DNA of 64,000 nucleotides from Candidatus Bathyarchaeia archaeon (GTDB lineage: Archaea; Thermoproteota; Bathyarchaeia; Bathyarchaeales; Bathycorpusculaceae), in NCBI GenBank assembly GCA_038873195.1, contig JAVZEV010000001.1, positions 86,490 through 150,489 on the forward strand, written 5' to 3'. Shown one piece after another: positions 16,484 to 26,500 of this stretch; the first letter of the stretch is position 1, and each line of letters opens with the position of its first letter. The notes below the pieces were generated by a model that ran no database searches, had not been told where the DNA came from, and worked only from the letters and a program-made list of their open reading frames with translations. The translations under genes and the position numbers were made by a program.

Positions 16484-17144
16484 TTTGTTTGCTTCCTCTA
16501 AGAAATGTTAAACCAGTGAGAAGGGGAGTTTGCAGCCTATGCAACTGCGAAATGAGAGTTGTTGTTATCGCTGCCTCTCCTAATCCTATTAGAACATGCC
16601 AAAAAAGCATGGCTGGAACCGTAACTGCTATGCCGCCTGCATCATAAAAGACCGGAGAGAAACCTATCTCTAATCCACACGCTAATGCTCCCAAAACCAC
16701 GGAAAGCCATGATGCAACGAAAACACTCGAGAAAAACCAGCTTTTCCTTTTCGAATTTTTTATAAGCAGTTGTATTAGGAAAAAGCCTAACACGCCTATA
16801 ATCGCCATGTTGAGCACATTTGCTCCGAAGGTGAATATGCCGCCGTCCGCAAAAAATACTGCTTGCATCATCAAGACAATTGTCATGCTTAAAATCGCCG
16901 CGTAAGGTCCAAGAAGCATCGAGAGGAAAATTCCTCCCACCAAATGCCCGCTTGTTCCATAAGTTATTGGAAAGTTTATCATTTGCGCTGCAAAGACAAA
17001 CGCGCTTGAAATTGCCAATAAAGGCGCAATCGACTGTGAATATGTAGCTTTTGCTTTCTTCCATGACCAAACTAAGAATACTATGGCTATTGCATAGGTT
17101 AAAGCGCAGATTTCCATGCTTAAATATCCGTCTGGAATGTGCAT
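16467..17144 (-). CDS. nikM: Nickel/cobalt ECF transporter core NikM/CbiM
   Basis: 225 residues beginning MHIPDGYLS, the metal-binding N-terminus conserved in CbiM/NikM (free amino group, His2 and nearby His coordinate Ni or Co). Seven helices follow, with QMINFPITYGTSGHLVGG and FADGGIFTFGANVLNMA as expected. It imports Ni2+ or Co2+. First gene of a leftward operon; a NikR-type operator ends 13 bases before its ATG, so repression by nickel-loaded NikR is likely. CbiQ and CbiO partners are absent nearby; either encoded elsewhere or this works with minimal parts. Confidence 0.9.
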   Translation of the reverse strand: MHIPDGYLSMEICALTYAIAIVFLVWSWKKAKATYSQSIAPLLAISSAFVFAAQMINFPITYGTSGHLVGGIFLSMLLGPYAAILSMTIVLMMQAVFFADGGIFTFGANVLNMAIIGVLGFFLIQLLIKNSKRKSWFFSSVFVASWLSVVLGALACGLEIGFSPVFYDAGGIAVTVPAMLFWHVLIGLGEAAITTTLISQLHRLQTPLLTGLTFLRGSKQNERIP

Positions 17145-17156
17145 GATGCCGCCTTC

Positions 17157-17184
17157 GTAACACTTTTGTGAAATTTAGTGTTAC
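17157..17184. promoter_or_regulatory. NikR-type operator, GTAACA-N16-TGTTAC
   Basis: A 28-bp dyad with 7-bp arms GTAACAC and GTGTTAC separated by 14 bases lies between divergent nikM and nikR. The overall length equals the classical NikR site GTATGA-N16-TCATAC, with changed half-site bases. A TATA-like ATAAAAGCTTTATG follows at about 17193-17206 and could serve both directions, so nickel-bound NikR at this site would block nikM and possibly nikR itself. Confidence 0.8.
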
Positions 17185-17237
17185 CGCCACACATAAAAGC
17201 TTTATGGCTATTCCTTAATCTTAAAGATGGGAACTGT

Positions 17238-17645
17238 ATGACAAAAATAGTACGTGTAGGAGTAACGTTTCCTCCAGACTTGCTCAAAGATTTTGATGAA
17301 ATCATACGCAAAATGGGTTATGAAAACCGTTCCAAGGCAGTTCAGGATGCGGTGAGAATGTTTGTTTCCGAGAAGAAGTGGCTTATGAGAGAAAGAGGAA
17401 ACCAAGCTGGCGTTTTAATGTTACTTTATGACCATGACGCTAGAGGACTTGAAGATGCATTAACAAACATTCAACACCGTCACGCCCACATAATTTGTTC
17501 GACAATGCACACTCACCTCAGCGAACACGACTGCCTAGAAGCAATAGCTGTAAAAGGTAACGCAGCCGAAATTCGAAAATTAAGCGATGAATTAGCTGCT
17601 AGGAGAGGAGTAAAAATACTTAAAACAATGATTGTTCCTGTTTAA
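17238..17645 (+). CDS. nikR: Nickel-responsive regulator NikR
   Basis: 135 residues from ATG 17238; the longer frame upstream overlaps the operator region and is rejected. N-terminal ribbon-helix-helix (KIVRVGVTFPPDLLKDFDEI, then GYENRSKAVQDAVRMF) and C-terminal ACT-like nickel domain with His-rich HRHAHIICSTMHTHLSEHDC supplying the square-planar nickel ligands (His, His, His, Cys). Length matches the family. It represses nickel uptake genes when nickel is plentiful; the divergent nikM operon with a matching operator is its obvious target. Confidence 0.94.
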   Translation: MTKIVRVGVTFPPDLLKDFDEIIRKMGYENRSKAVQDAVRMFVSEKKWLMRERGNQAGVLMLLYDHDARGLEDALTNIQHRHAHIICSTMHTHLSEHDCLEAIAVKGNAAEIRKLSDELAARRGVKILKTMIVPV

Positions 17646-17650
17646 ACCAT

Positions 17651-18589
17651 TCATTTTGTTATTTCAAACATTTTTTCTAGAGCTTTTCGAGCGTTTTTCG
17701 CTATAGTTTCAGGAACTGTAACCCTATATTTTTCTTCTTTCAAAGCCATGTAAAGCCTATCCAGTGTATTCAACTTCATGTTTGGACAAACGGCTTCCTC
17801 GTACGCTAAAATGAATTGTTTTTCTGGGTTGTCTTTTCTTAGGCGGTGCAAAAGTCCCTCTTCAGTAGCCACGATGAAAGTTTTGGCGTTGCTCTCCTTT
17901 GCGTAACGGCACATTTGCGATGTGCTTCCAACGAAATCAGCTGTCTCTTGCATCTCGAGAGTGCATTCTGGATGAACCATGACAACCGCATCTGGATGCT
18001 TCATTTTAAGAACTTGCACATCTTCAGACTGGAAAAGCAAATGAGTTGGACAGAAACCCCATTCTGGAATCGGAATGATGGTCTTCCCTGTCTTTCTTTG
18101 CACATATTCCGCTAAATTACGGTCAGGTCCAAAAAGAACGGTTTCAGCGTTCAAAGATTCTATAACTTCTAAGGCGTTTGCAGATGTGCAGCATACGTCA
18201 GCATAAGCTTTAGCCGAAGCTAAGGTGTTAACATACAGAACTACTGGCACGAGCGGGTAAACTGCTTTCCATTTTTTAATCTCATCTACTGTAAGCATCT
18301 GCGCCATGGGACAACGTGCACCAGGAGTTGGCAACAACACTTTCTTTTCTGGATTCAAAATTGCCGCTGATTCCGCCATAAAATCCACTGCTGAAAAAAC
18401 TATTATTTCAGCGTCTTTTTCGTTCATGGCTTTTCGGCTTAGTTCTATGCTGTCGCCGACGTAATCTGCTATGTCTTGTATTTCTGGTCTCTGATAATTA
18501 TGGGCTAAAATTACAGCTTTCTTCTCTTTCTTCAGCTTGAGTATTTTGTCGATCAATGTTGCTGAATTTTGTCTTTGCACTGTTATCAT
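17651..18589 (-). CDS. nadA: Quinolinate synthase NadA
   Basis: 312 residues, full length. Makes quinolinate from iminoaspartate and dihydroxyacetone phosphate for NAD synthesis. The three Cys ligands of the 4Fe-4S cluster are visible in ADVCCTSANA, WGFCPTHLL and EAVCPNMKLN; AHNYQRPEIQDIADYVGDS and HPECTLEMQETADFVGST are further family signatures. NadB/aspartate dehydrogenase and NadC are not in the window, so the gene stands alone. Its stop lies 6 bases from the convergent nikR stop. Confidence 0.95.
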   Translation of the reverse strand: MITVQRQNSATLIDKILKLKKEKKAVILAHNYQRPEIQDIADYVGDSIELSRKAMNEKDAEIIVFSAVDFMAESAAILNPEKKVLLPTPGARCPMAQMLTVDEIKKWKAVYPLVPVVLYVNTLASAKAYADVCCTSANALEVIESLNAETVLFGPDRNLAEYVQRKTGKTIIPIPEWGFCPTHLLFQSEDVQVLKMKHPDAVVMVHPECTLEMQETADFVGSTSQMCRYAKESNAKTFIVATEEGLLHRLRKDNPEKQFILAYEEAVCPNMKLNTLDRLYMALKEEKYRVTVPETIAKNARKALEKMFEITK

Positions 18590-18665
18590 CTGAACGTTGT
18601 AGAGTTTTCTAACTAAACGGGAGAATATATTCTTTGCTTAGTGGCACGTTTCAATCATGCTTTTC

Positions 18666-19136
18666 TTAAATGAACTGCTCTGGAATGTCTTTTCTGCAGT
18701 GGTAACATTTTCCTTCTGTTCCATACACAGGTAATGGCTTTCCACACGAACGGCATTTGTATTTTTTCTCGCTTTCCCTTAACCATTCATTTGTTTCGCC
18801 TTTCCTTATTCTCTCAAGATTTGCTCTTACATCTACACCAATTTTCGCGTAACGTTGAGCCAATTTTCCAAATTTCTCACAAGAGCCCTTCTCATACTCA
18901 CTACATTGATAGCAAAATTCCAAACCTTTACTTTGGAGACATTGCACAATTTTGCAGCCATTTCCCCAACATTCCGGCGTTAAAGCCATACATCCTTCAC
19001 ATCTTACTTTTTCTGGAGGACATTTGAATCCTTCGGCAAGTTTCTTTAAAAATTCACCATTGTCCTTGTAAGCTCTGTAAATTCCGCAAGCTCCGCAATA
19101 TAAACCGCATCTGCCTACAAGATTCTTGTTGATCAT
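18666..19136 (-). CDS. DUF3795 cysteine-rich protein
   Basis: ATG 19136 is chosen since GGAAAATGTAG precedes it. 156 residues with 17 Cys: LVGRCGLYCGACGIYRAY at the start is the DUF3795 signature, followed by CPPEKVRCEGC, CWGNGCKIVQC, FCYQCSEY, and a C-terminal zinc ribbon CRSCGKPLPVYGTEGKCYHC. Probably binds zinc or an iron-sulfur cluster; function unknown. Single gene between nadA and a 600-base stretch without clear genes. Confidence 0.8.
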   Translation of the reverse strand: MINKNLVGRCGLYCGACGIYRAYKDNGEFLKKLAEGFKCPPEKVRCEGCMALTPECWGNGCKIVQCLQSKGLEFCYQCSEYEKGSCEKFGKLAQRYAKIGVDVRANLERIRKGETNEWLRESEKKYKCRSCGKPLPVYGTEGKCYHCRKDIPEQFI

Positions 19137-19219
19137 TCTACATTTTCCTTCGTTTTTGTTTCCGAATAAATAAGAATGCAACTTAAAAAATTAGAGGCGT
19201 CTTGTGCCCTATTCTTCCT

Positions 19220-19333
19220 TTAAACTGTCTTTTTTCTGATTAGGGCTTCATATGCTAATAATTCGTCTATTAATACTTCGAATTTTAGGTCGTCTTTTCT
19301 TTCGGTTTGATGTGTGTCTGGTCTTTTTTTCAT
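19220..19333 (-). CDS. Candidate 37-residue charged microprotein
   Basis: ATG 19333 with GGTGGATG spaced about 8 bases upstream; product MKKRPDTHQTERKDDLKF followed by an acidic helix (LIDELLAYEALIRKKTV). A good ribosome site and helix-forming content favour a real small protein; nothing else supports it. The rest of 19340-19575 holds no gene I can support: it is A/C-rich on the plus strand with a GGGGGG run at 19463. Confidence 0.4.
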   Translation of the reverse strand: MKKRPDTHQTERKDDLKFEVLIDELLAYEALIRKKTV

Positions 19334-19575
19334 TCTTTCATCCACCTTAAAGTTTCACCCTATTAAATCGCAAGTCTTAATAAACATTGTGGTAGAAACG
19401 TCCAACAAAACAACAACACAAACCCAAACACAATTCACCAAAAAATTCAACCTATAAATAAGGGGGGCTATAGCTTTCCACGCACAACAAATAAACCATA
19501 ACTACTTTACGCATCTATCTTCTTTCCACGGATCAGCCGTATTATTATAACTCCGCTTTTCCCAATAACCAAACT

Positions 19576-19791
19576 CTAACTTCGAAGGAAATTCCACTCT
19601 TCAACACAATGAAAATCAGAAACGCAGACAACACTCGGCAACGCCTTCACATTCTCAAAACTCAGAACAACACCAAAATGACGCAACAGAACCTTCCTAA
19701 CTTCCCTCTGCCCAGGAAGCAACCTCACCTTTACCACACCCACGCCATTCCTCCACTGACCATGAAACTTGGCGCATATCCCACTACTCAT
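19576..19791 (-). CDS. Doubtful 71-residue ORF downstream of tRNA-Leu
   Basis: An open frame beginning MSSGICAKFHGQWRNGVG and ending WNFLRS follows the tRNA-Leu 3' end on the same strand. The sequence looks protein-like (VVKVRLLPGQREVRKVLLRH) but there is no ribosome site and the start lies about 10 bases from the tRNA CCA end, so it may be the tRNA trailer only. No family recognised. Confidence 0.25.
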   Translation of the reverse strand: MSSGICAKFHGQWRNGVGVVKVRLLPGQREVRKVLLRHFGVVLSFENVKALPSVVCVSDFHCVEEWNFLRS

Positions 19792-19804
19792 GCAACAAAA
19801 ATGG

Positions 19805-19925
19805 TGCAGCGGGCCGGATTTGAACCGGCGAACCCCTACGGGAGAGGATGGCTCATAGGGGATTGCTATTGCCAGCAGCTCCGATCTTGAGTCCTCCGCG
19901 TTAGACCTGGCTTCGCTACCGCTGC
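19805..19925 (-). tRNA. tRNA-Leu (anticodon CAA) with 36-nt intron
   Basis: Read on the minus strand: acceptor GCAGCGG pairs with CCGCTGC; discriminator A; CCA encoded at 19804-19802. The anticodon stem GAGGA/TCCTC holds the loop CTCAAGA, giving anticodon CAA (Leu). A 36-base intron (plus coordinates 19850-19885) lies after position 37, the canonical archaeal place. A long variable arm (CCCGTAGGGG) marks a class II tRNA and the T-loop is TTCAAAT. All arms pair well, so it should be functional after removal of the intron by the archaeal splicing endonuclease. Confidence 0.93.
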
Positions 19926-19953
19926 ACACACAAATACAAGCCATGGGTCTTTC

Positions 19954-19964
19954 TTATTAATTAT
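19954..19964 (-). promoter_or_regulatory. TATA-like box for tRNA-Leu
   Basis: On the minus strand AATAATTAATAAG lies about 30-39 bases before the tRNA 5' end, the expected place for an archaeal TATA element driving the tRNA gene. Confidence 0.5.
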
Positions 19965-20191
19965 TTCCCGAAACTGTGGCTGTCTAGTTGCCGTAGTAAG
20001 TTCGGAAGCTAAATGAAAAATGATTGGATGTGCGGAAACGTGTAATATTACATGAAAAAGTTTATTAGAGAGCTGTGTGGTTTACGTTTCTAGCTCTTCA
20101 AGATTGGAGACCATTTTTCGGTTGGATGACCCGACAATTGGAGGAAATTGAAAGTTTGAAAAAACCCGCATCACACAAGTTCATTAACGTA

Positions 20192-20204
20192 TGTTTAAAT
20201 TTAA
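20192..20204 (+). promoter_or_regulatory. TATA-like box before the RNA polymerase operon
   Basis: TGTTTAAATTTAAAA ends about 20 bases before the TTG start of rpoB. If used, the mRNA leader would be nearly absent, yet GGGGGTTAG lies between box and start, so an upstream promoter may also serve. The remaining part of 19930-20190 holds no gene I can support. Confidence 0.4.
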
Positions 20205-20225
20205 AATTGCGGGGGTTAGCTGAAA

Positions 20226-23200
20226 TTGACTGAATTCTCAAAAGAAGACACAAATCTACTATTAAAAGCCTTCTTTAAAGAAAAAGGCCTAGTTCGCCAG
20301 CACTTAGATTCTTACAACGAGTTTATAGACCACGGCTTGCAGGAAGTAATAGATGAAGTTGGCGAAATTCCAATAGAAGTTCCTGAAAGCCCCTATAAAG
20401 TGAAACTTGGTCAAGTCTGGATAATTGACCCACAGACAAGAATCACTGGTCCCTACACTACAGAAGTTGATGGCACAAAACACGAAATTTATCCTATGGA
20501 AGCTAGACTAAGAAACCTGACTTACGCTGCGCCAATAGCCCTAGAAATGACGCCTGTGATAGATGGGAGAGAGCAAGACACAGAACTCGTCTACATTGGA
20601 AATATTCCAGTGATGCTGAAATCAAAACTGTGCTTTTTATCACAGCTTTCCCGCGAAGAGCTTATAGCTTGTGGAGAAGACCCAGACGACCCTGGTGGAT
20701 ATTTTGTTGTCAACGGTTCAGAACGTGTAATAGTAGCGATGGAAGACTTAGCGCCTAACCGCATAATAGTTGACATAGACGAGAAGGGAGCAGCACCTGT
20801 ACACCAAGCAAAAATATTCTCGACAACCGTTGGCTTTAGGGCTAGAACAGAATTAAAGATGAAGTCGGATGAAGCCATTTATGTTACGATGCCAGGTGTG
20901 CCCACAGAAATTCCGTTTGTTGTGATAATGCGTGCTTTGGGCTTGGAATCAGATAAAGAAATTGCTGAAGCAGTTTCTCTAGAGAAGGAAATCCAAAGTG
21001 AACTGGAACCTTCATTTGAAAAAGCAATAGGCGTTGACACCGCAAAGGACGCAATCATCTTTATTGGCAACCGTGTGGCTCACGGACAAGTTGAAGAATA
21101 TCGAATACAGAAGGCTGAAACTGCATTAGACAAGAACTTCTTGCCTCACATCGGCAGGACAAGCCAAAGCAGAAGAGATAAGGCTCTATTCTTAGGCGAG
21201 ATGGTGTGCAGAGTTATCGAACTGAAGCTGGGGAGAAGACAAACTGACGACAAAGACCACTTCAAAAACAAAAGGCTTAGGCTTGCTGGTCCATTACTTG
21301 CTGATTTATTCCGTGTAGCCTTTAGAAACCTATGCAGAGACATAAAATATCAACTTGAACGAATAGGTGTAAAAGGCCCAATAATAACCGTCTCAGCAGC
21401 AGTCCGCCCTGGAATAATAACAGAAAGATTCCAACATGCACTTGCCACAGGAAATTGGGGAAGAGGAAGAGTTGGCATAACTCAACTTCTGGACCGAACT
21501 AACCACATCTCCACCTTGAGTCACCTACGCAGATTACAATCGCCCTTAAGCAGAAGCCAACCCAACTTCGAAGCAAGAGACTTACATCCGACTCATTGGG
21601 GACGCTTGTGTCCAAATGAAACTCCTGAAGGCTCAAACTGTGGATTGGTCAAAAACTTAGCGTTATCTGCATGCATCTCCGTTGGCGTTAACGCAGAAAA
21701 AGTAAAGCAAGTACTTTACGGCATGGGCGTTGTGTCCGTATACGAAGCAAGCGAAGCACTGAAGATTTCTGGAGCAAAAGTCTTTGTTGACGGCAACATT
21801 ATTGGATACTGCAACAACCCAGAAGAGTTAACACGAGAATTCAGGGAAAGACGCAGAAGAGGAGAAATCTCAACAGAAGTAAATATAGTTCACTTCTCAA
21901 AAATCCACGGCGAAAGAGAAGAAATATACGTTAACTGCGACGAAGGAAGAGTAAGAAGACCCCTCATAATCGTTGAAAAAGGTTCTCCCAAGCTTCAACC
22001 TGAACACATTGACAAAATAGCTTCTGGAGAATGGTCATGGGAAGATCTGGTCAAAAACGGGATAATTGAATATTTAGACGCTGAAGAAGAAGAAAATGCT
22101 TACGTTGCAATAAGCCCTGCAGAAGTAACCCCAGAACACACACACTTAGAAATTGCCACCTACACAATCCTTGGAATTTGCGCATCAACAATACCATACG
22201 CAGAACACAACCAGTCACCGCGCAATTCTTATCAAGCAGCAATGGCAAAACAAGCCTTAGGATTTTATGCAACAAACTTTAACCAACGTGTAGACTCACG
22301 GTCACATATTCTACACTATCCACAAGTCCCACTCTTGGAAACGGCATTAATGGAAACAATGGGCTATAAACTGCGTCCATCAGGACAAAACTGCATTGTA
22401 GCTGTGCTTTCCTTTGAAGGCTATAACATGGAAGACGCCTTAATCTTCAATAAAGCGTCAATAGAAAGAGGCTTAGGACGTTCAACATTTTACAGAATCT
22501 ACGAAGCTGAATGTCGCCAATACTTAGGCGGATTAAAAGACAAGTTTACCTTACCTGAGCCTGGAACACGTGGATTCAGAGGAGAACAATATTATCGACT
22601 GTTAGAACCTGACGGAATAATAAGCCTCGAAGCAAACGTTGCAGGCGGAGACGTTCTCATCGGCAGGATAAGTCCGCCAAGATTTCTTGAGGAATACAAA
22701 GAATTTGAAGTAAAAGGACCATCAATGCGAGACACATCTGTGGACATGCGCCCTTCAGAAACTGGAATTGTAGATGCGATTTTCATAACGGAGTCGGGAG
22801 AAGGAAGTAAACTTGTGAAAGTTAGAGTTCGCGACCAGCGCATTCCAGAATTAGGCGACAAGTTTGCTTCTCGTCATGGACAAAAGGGCGTCATAGGATT
22901 AATCGTTCCACAGGAAGATATGCCCTTCACCGAAGATGGCATAGTCCCCGATATAATAATCAACCCGCATGCTATTCCATCAAGAATGACTATTGGACAA
23001 TTTATAGAATCGATGGCTGGAAAAGTTGCAGCTATGAGAGGAAAACCAGTTGATGGAACGCCTTTCATCAGCGAAAAACCAGACGAAATTAGAAAAGCGT
23101 TAATTAAGTTGGGGTTCAGCCACACTGGCAGTGAAGTCTTTTATAATGGTGCGACCGGCGAAAAGTTTGTTGCCGACATATTTGTTGGTATCGTGTATTA

Positions 23201-23591
23201 TCAAAAATTGCATCATATGGTTGCTGACAAAATACATGCTAGAGCTAGAGGACAAGTGCAGATGCTTACAAGACAGCCAACTGAGGGAAGAGCAAGAGGT
23301 GGAGGTTTAAGATTCGGCGAGATGGAGCGTGACTGCTTAATAGGACATGGCGCTGCCATGCTCCTTCAAGACAGATTATTAGAAGAGTCAGACAAATACA
23401 CGCTTTACATTTGCGAAAACTGCGGTCACATAGCCTATTATGATATGAAACAGAGAAAATATCTTTGCAGACTTTGCGAAGACAAAGCTAAGATCTCTCC
23501 AGTAATAGTTTCTTACGCGTTCAAACTTCTCTTACAAGAATTAATGAGCCTTTGTATAACGCCCAAATTAAAACTTAAGGAGAAAGCGTAA
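20226..23591 (+). CDS. rpoB: DNA-directed RNA polymerase subunit B (unsplit)
   Basis: 1121 residues, a complete archaeal B subunit in one gene (B'' and B' not separated). TTG start behind GGGGGTTAG. Visible signatures: DPDDPGGYFVVNGSERVIVAMEDLAPN (fork/protrusion), RLCPNETPEGSNCGL, GYNMEDALIFNKASIERG (catalytic-site lysines and hybrid-binding), GDKFASRHGQKGVIG, and a C-terminal zinc site CENCGHIAYY...CRLCED. It forms half of the catalytic cleft. It ends 1 base before rpoA in one operon. Unlike in many archaea, no rpoH gene is seen directly upstream. Confidence 0.97.
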   Translation: MTEFSKEDTNLLLKAFFKEKGLVRQHLDSYNEFIDHGLQEVIDEVGEIPIEVPESPYKVKLGQVWIIDPQTRITGPYTTEVDGTKHEIYPMEARLRNLTYAAPIALEMTPVIDGREQDTELVYIGNIPVMLKSKLCFLSQLSREELIACGEDPDDPGGYFVVNGSERVIVAMEDLAPNRIIVDIDEKGAAPVHQAKIFSTTVGFRARTELKMKSDEAIYVTMPGVPTEIPFVVIMRALGLESDKEIAEAVSLEKEIQSELEPSFEKAIGVDTAKDAIIFIGNRVAHGQVEEYRIQKAETALDKNFLPHIGRTSQSRRDKALFLGEMVCRVIELKLGRRQTDDKDHFKNKRLRLAGPLLADLFRVAFRNLCRDIKYQLERIGVKGPIITVSAAVRPGIITERFQHALATGNWGRGRVGITQLLDRTNHISTLSHLRRLQSPLSRSQPNFEARDLHPTHWGRLCPNETPEGSNCGLVKNLALSACISVGVNAEKVKQVLYGMGVVSVYEASEALKISGAKVFVDGNIIGYCNNPEELTREFRERRRRGEISTEVNIVHFSKIHGEREEIYVNCDEGRVRRPLIIVEKGSPKLQPEHIDKIASGEWSWEDLVKNGIIEYLDAEEEENAYVAISPAEVTPEHTHLEIATYTILGICASTIPYAEHNQSPRNSYQAAMAKQALGFYATNFNQRVDSRSHILHYPQVPLLETALMETMGYKLRPSGQNCIVAVLSFEGYNMEDALIFNKASIERGLGRSTFYRIYEAECRQYLGGLKDKFTLPEPGTRGFRGEQYYRLLEPDGIISLEANVAGGDVLIGRISPPRFLEEYKEFEVKGPSMRDTSVDMRPSETGIVDAIFITESGEGSKLVKVRVRDQRIPELGDKFASRHGQKGVIGLIVPQEDMPFTEDGIVPDIIINPHAIPSRMTIGQFIESMAGKVAAMRGKPVDGTPFISEKPDEIRKALIKLGFSHTGSEVFYNGATGEKFVADIFVGIVYYQKLHHMVADKIHARARGQVQMLTRQPTEGRARGGGLRFGEMERDCLIGHGAAMLLQDRLLEESDKYTLYICENCGHIAYYDMKQRKYLCRLCEDKAKISPVIVSYAFKLLLQELMSLCITPKLKLKEKA

Positions 23592-23592
23592 C

Positions 23593-26500
23593 ATGGCAAC
23601 AGAAGAAGTAATCCATAAAGTTGTTGACGAAATCTATTTTGGTTTACTTTCTCCACAAGACATGCGCAAACTCTCAGTTGTCGAGATTCAAACGCCAGAC
23701 ACGTACGACGAAGACGGTGCTCCCATCACTGCTGGACTAATGGATGGCAGACTCGGTACACTTGAACCTAGACAAAGATGTAAAACATGCGGTAACACTG
23801 CAGTTCGCTGTCCTGGACATTTCGGGCATATCGAACTTGCAGTTCCAATAATACACATTGAATTTACGAAAATAATACATGATCTTTTGAGGGCAACTTG
23901 CAGAAACTGTGGACGCATACTATTACCTGATGAGACCATTAAGAGAGTTCACGCAAGAGTTGATAGAACTCGCCAACTTCTCGGCGTTGTTCCAGACGAA
24001 GTTTACAAAGTCATCATTCAAGAAACAAAGAATAAACAATGCCCTCATTGTGGTGCCATCCAGTATAAAATAGTCTTTGAAAAACCCACAAAGTTTAGTG
24101 AACAAATCCCAGAAAGCGGTTCTGAACCTTTAACACCAAGCATGGTTCGCGAAAGACTAGAACGCATACCCGACGAAGACCTTGAACTTTTGGGTTTCAA
24201 TCCCAAAGCCGCGCGTCCAGCTTGGATGGTTTTACAAGTCTTGCCGGTTCCTCCCGTCTACGTTCGCCCTTCAATAACTTTGGAATCGGGCATTCGCTCA
24301 GAAGACGACCTCACTCACAAGCTTGTGGATATAATTCGCATAAACCAACGGTTGAAAGAGAACATGGAAGCTGGGGCTCCTACGCTTATAATTCAAGACT
24401 TGTCTGAACTTCTCCAATACCATGTTACAACCTATTTTAACAATGAGGCTTCTGGTATACCGCCAGCGCGACATCGTTCTGGAAGAGCATTAAAGACGCT
24501 TTCTCAGAGGCTTAAGGGCAAGGAGGGAAGATTCCGAAGCAATCTTTCTGGAAAAAGAGTTGACTTTTCAGCGCGCACAGTTATTTCTCCAGATCCAAAC
24601 CTTGACATAAATGAGGTTGGGGTTCCACTTGAAGTTGCCATGCGCTTGTCTGTGCCTGAAAAAGTGACTGAATGGAACATTGAGGAAATGCGCCAGCTTA
24701 TCATAAATGGACCTGAAAAATACCCTGGCGCCCTTTACATCATTAGACATGACGGCAAACGCATAAGACTTGAATTTGTAATTGATAGGACAAAGATTGC
24801 TGAAGCTGTAGAGCCTGGCTTTATTGTTGAGAGGCATCTGAAAAACGGTGATATTGCCATCTTTAACCGTCAACCTTCACTTCACCGCATGTCGATAATG
24901 GCTCATTACGTGCGCGTTTTGCCCTACAAAACATTCCGCTTGCACCTGTGCGTGTGTCCGCCTTACAACGCGGACTTTGACGGAGACGAGATGAACTTAC
25001 ACATACCACAAAGTGAAGAAGCACGGACAGAAGCACTTCTGCTAATGCAAGTCCAAGACCAAATACTCTCTCCAAGATTTGGAGGTCCGATAATCGGAGC
25101 CATTCGAGACTTTATAACCGGCGCATATTTGTTTACAAGAAAATCAAACTATTTAACAAAACAAGAAGTCAACAGGTTGCTGCTTGCAGCAGGTTACGAT
25201 GGACCTTTACCAGAGCCAAAAATCAAAGAACCACAACCTCTCTGGACGGGCAAACAAATTTTCAGTCTGTTCCTACCAAAAGACATGAACTATGTTTTAA
25301 AGGCAAACATTTGTCAAGGGTGTTCCAAGTGCGAAGAGGAAGATTGCAAATATGATGCTTATGTGGTCGTCAGAAATGGTGAACTTGTGAGCGGTGTCAT
25401 AGATAGACGTTCGATAGGTGCTGAACAATCCGAAAGTCTTCTTCACAGAATAATAAAGGATTATGGAACAAAAGCAGGACGCGAATTTCTGAACAAGATA
25501 ACTCGATTGTTGAAACTTTTTATATCAATGCGTGGCTTCACATATTCATACGAACAACTCGTTTTATCTCCAACCGCGGAGAACAAAATAAACAAAACAA
25601 TGGAAAGGGTTCAGAAGAAAGTTGAGGAGTTAATAGAAGGCTACCGCAAGGGCACTCTGCCCAGACTTCCGGGGCAGACACTCGAGGAATCTTTCGAAAT
25701 TTATGTAATGAATGAATTAGCCAAAGCCAGAGACGACGCTGGAAAAATCGCTGACGAAGATTTTACTATCGAAAATGCTGGCATAGTTATGACTCGAACT
25801 GGCGCGAGAGGTTCAAGCCTAAACATTGGACAGATGAGCGCATGTGTAGGGCAACAATCAGTACGTGGCAAAAGAATACTGCGTGGGTATCTAGGTCGCG
25901 CTCTGCCCCACTTCAAATCTGGCGACCCGACACCAAGAGCGAGAGGGTTCGTGTATTCATCTTATCAAAGCGGGCTTGACGCGGTTGAATTTTTCTTCCA
26001 TGCTATGGGTGGTCGTGAAGGACTTGTGGACACAGCCGTTAGAACACAGCAAAGCGGATACATGCAAAGACGACTGATTAACGCACTTGAACATATACGG
26101 TTGGAGTATGACGGAACAGTAAGAAACTCTGCAGGCGATATAATTCAGTTCAGGTACGGCGAGGATGGAGTTGACCCTGCAAAAAGCGACCATGGAAAGG
26201 CTGTGAACGTGAGCCGACTAGTTGAGCAACTTAGGATAGCTGAAGAAAAAGGTAAGCCAGCGCCGGAAGATTACATTAAGAAGCAACTAGAGGAAGTTGA
26301 GAATGAACTTACTCCTATACTTGTTGATGAGCTTAAACAAAGTTTAACTAAAGCGAAACTTAGCAAGGCGTGCGTGGATAAAGCGATTAAGTTAACTGTT
26401 GAAAACTATAAACGAGCCTTAATGGAGCCCGGCGAAGCCGTAGGAATAGTTGCAGCGCAGTCAATAGGCGAACCAGGCACGCAGATGACTCTTAGAACAT

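Noticed and set aside
19609..19890. 93-residue plus-strand ORF across tRNA-Leu
   Set aside because: Antisense to a well-folded tRNA with no ribosome site; composition unlike protein.
19930..20225. rpoH upstream of rpoB
   Set aside because: All frames are broken by stops; no RpoH-like sequence is present.
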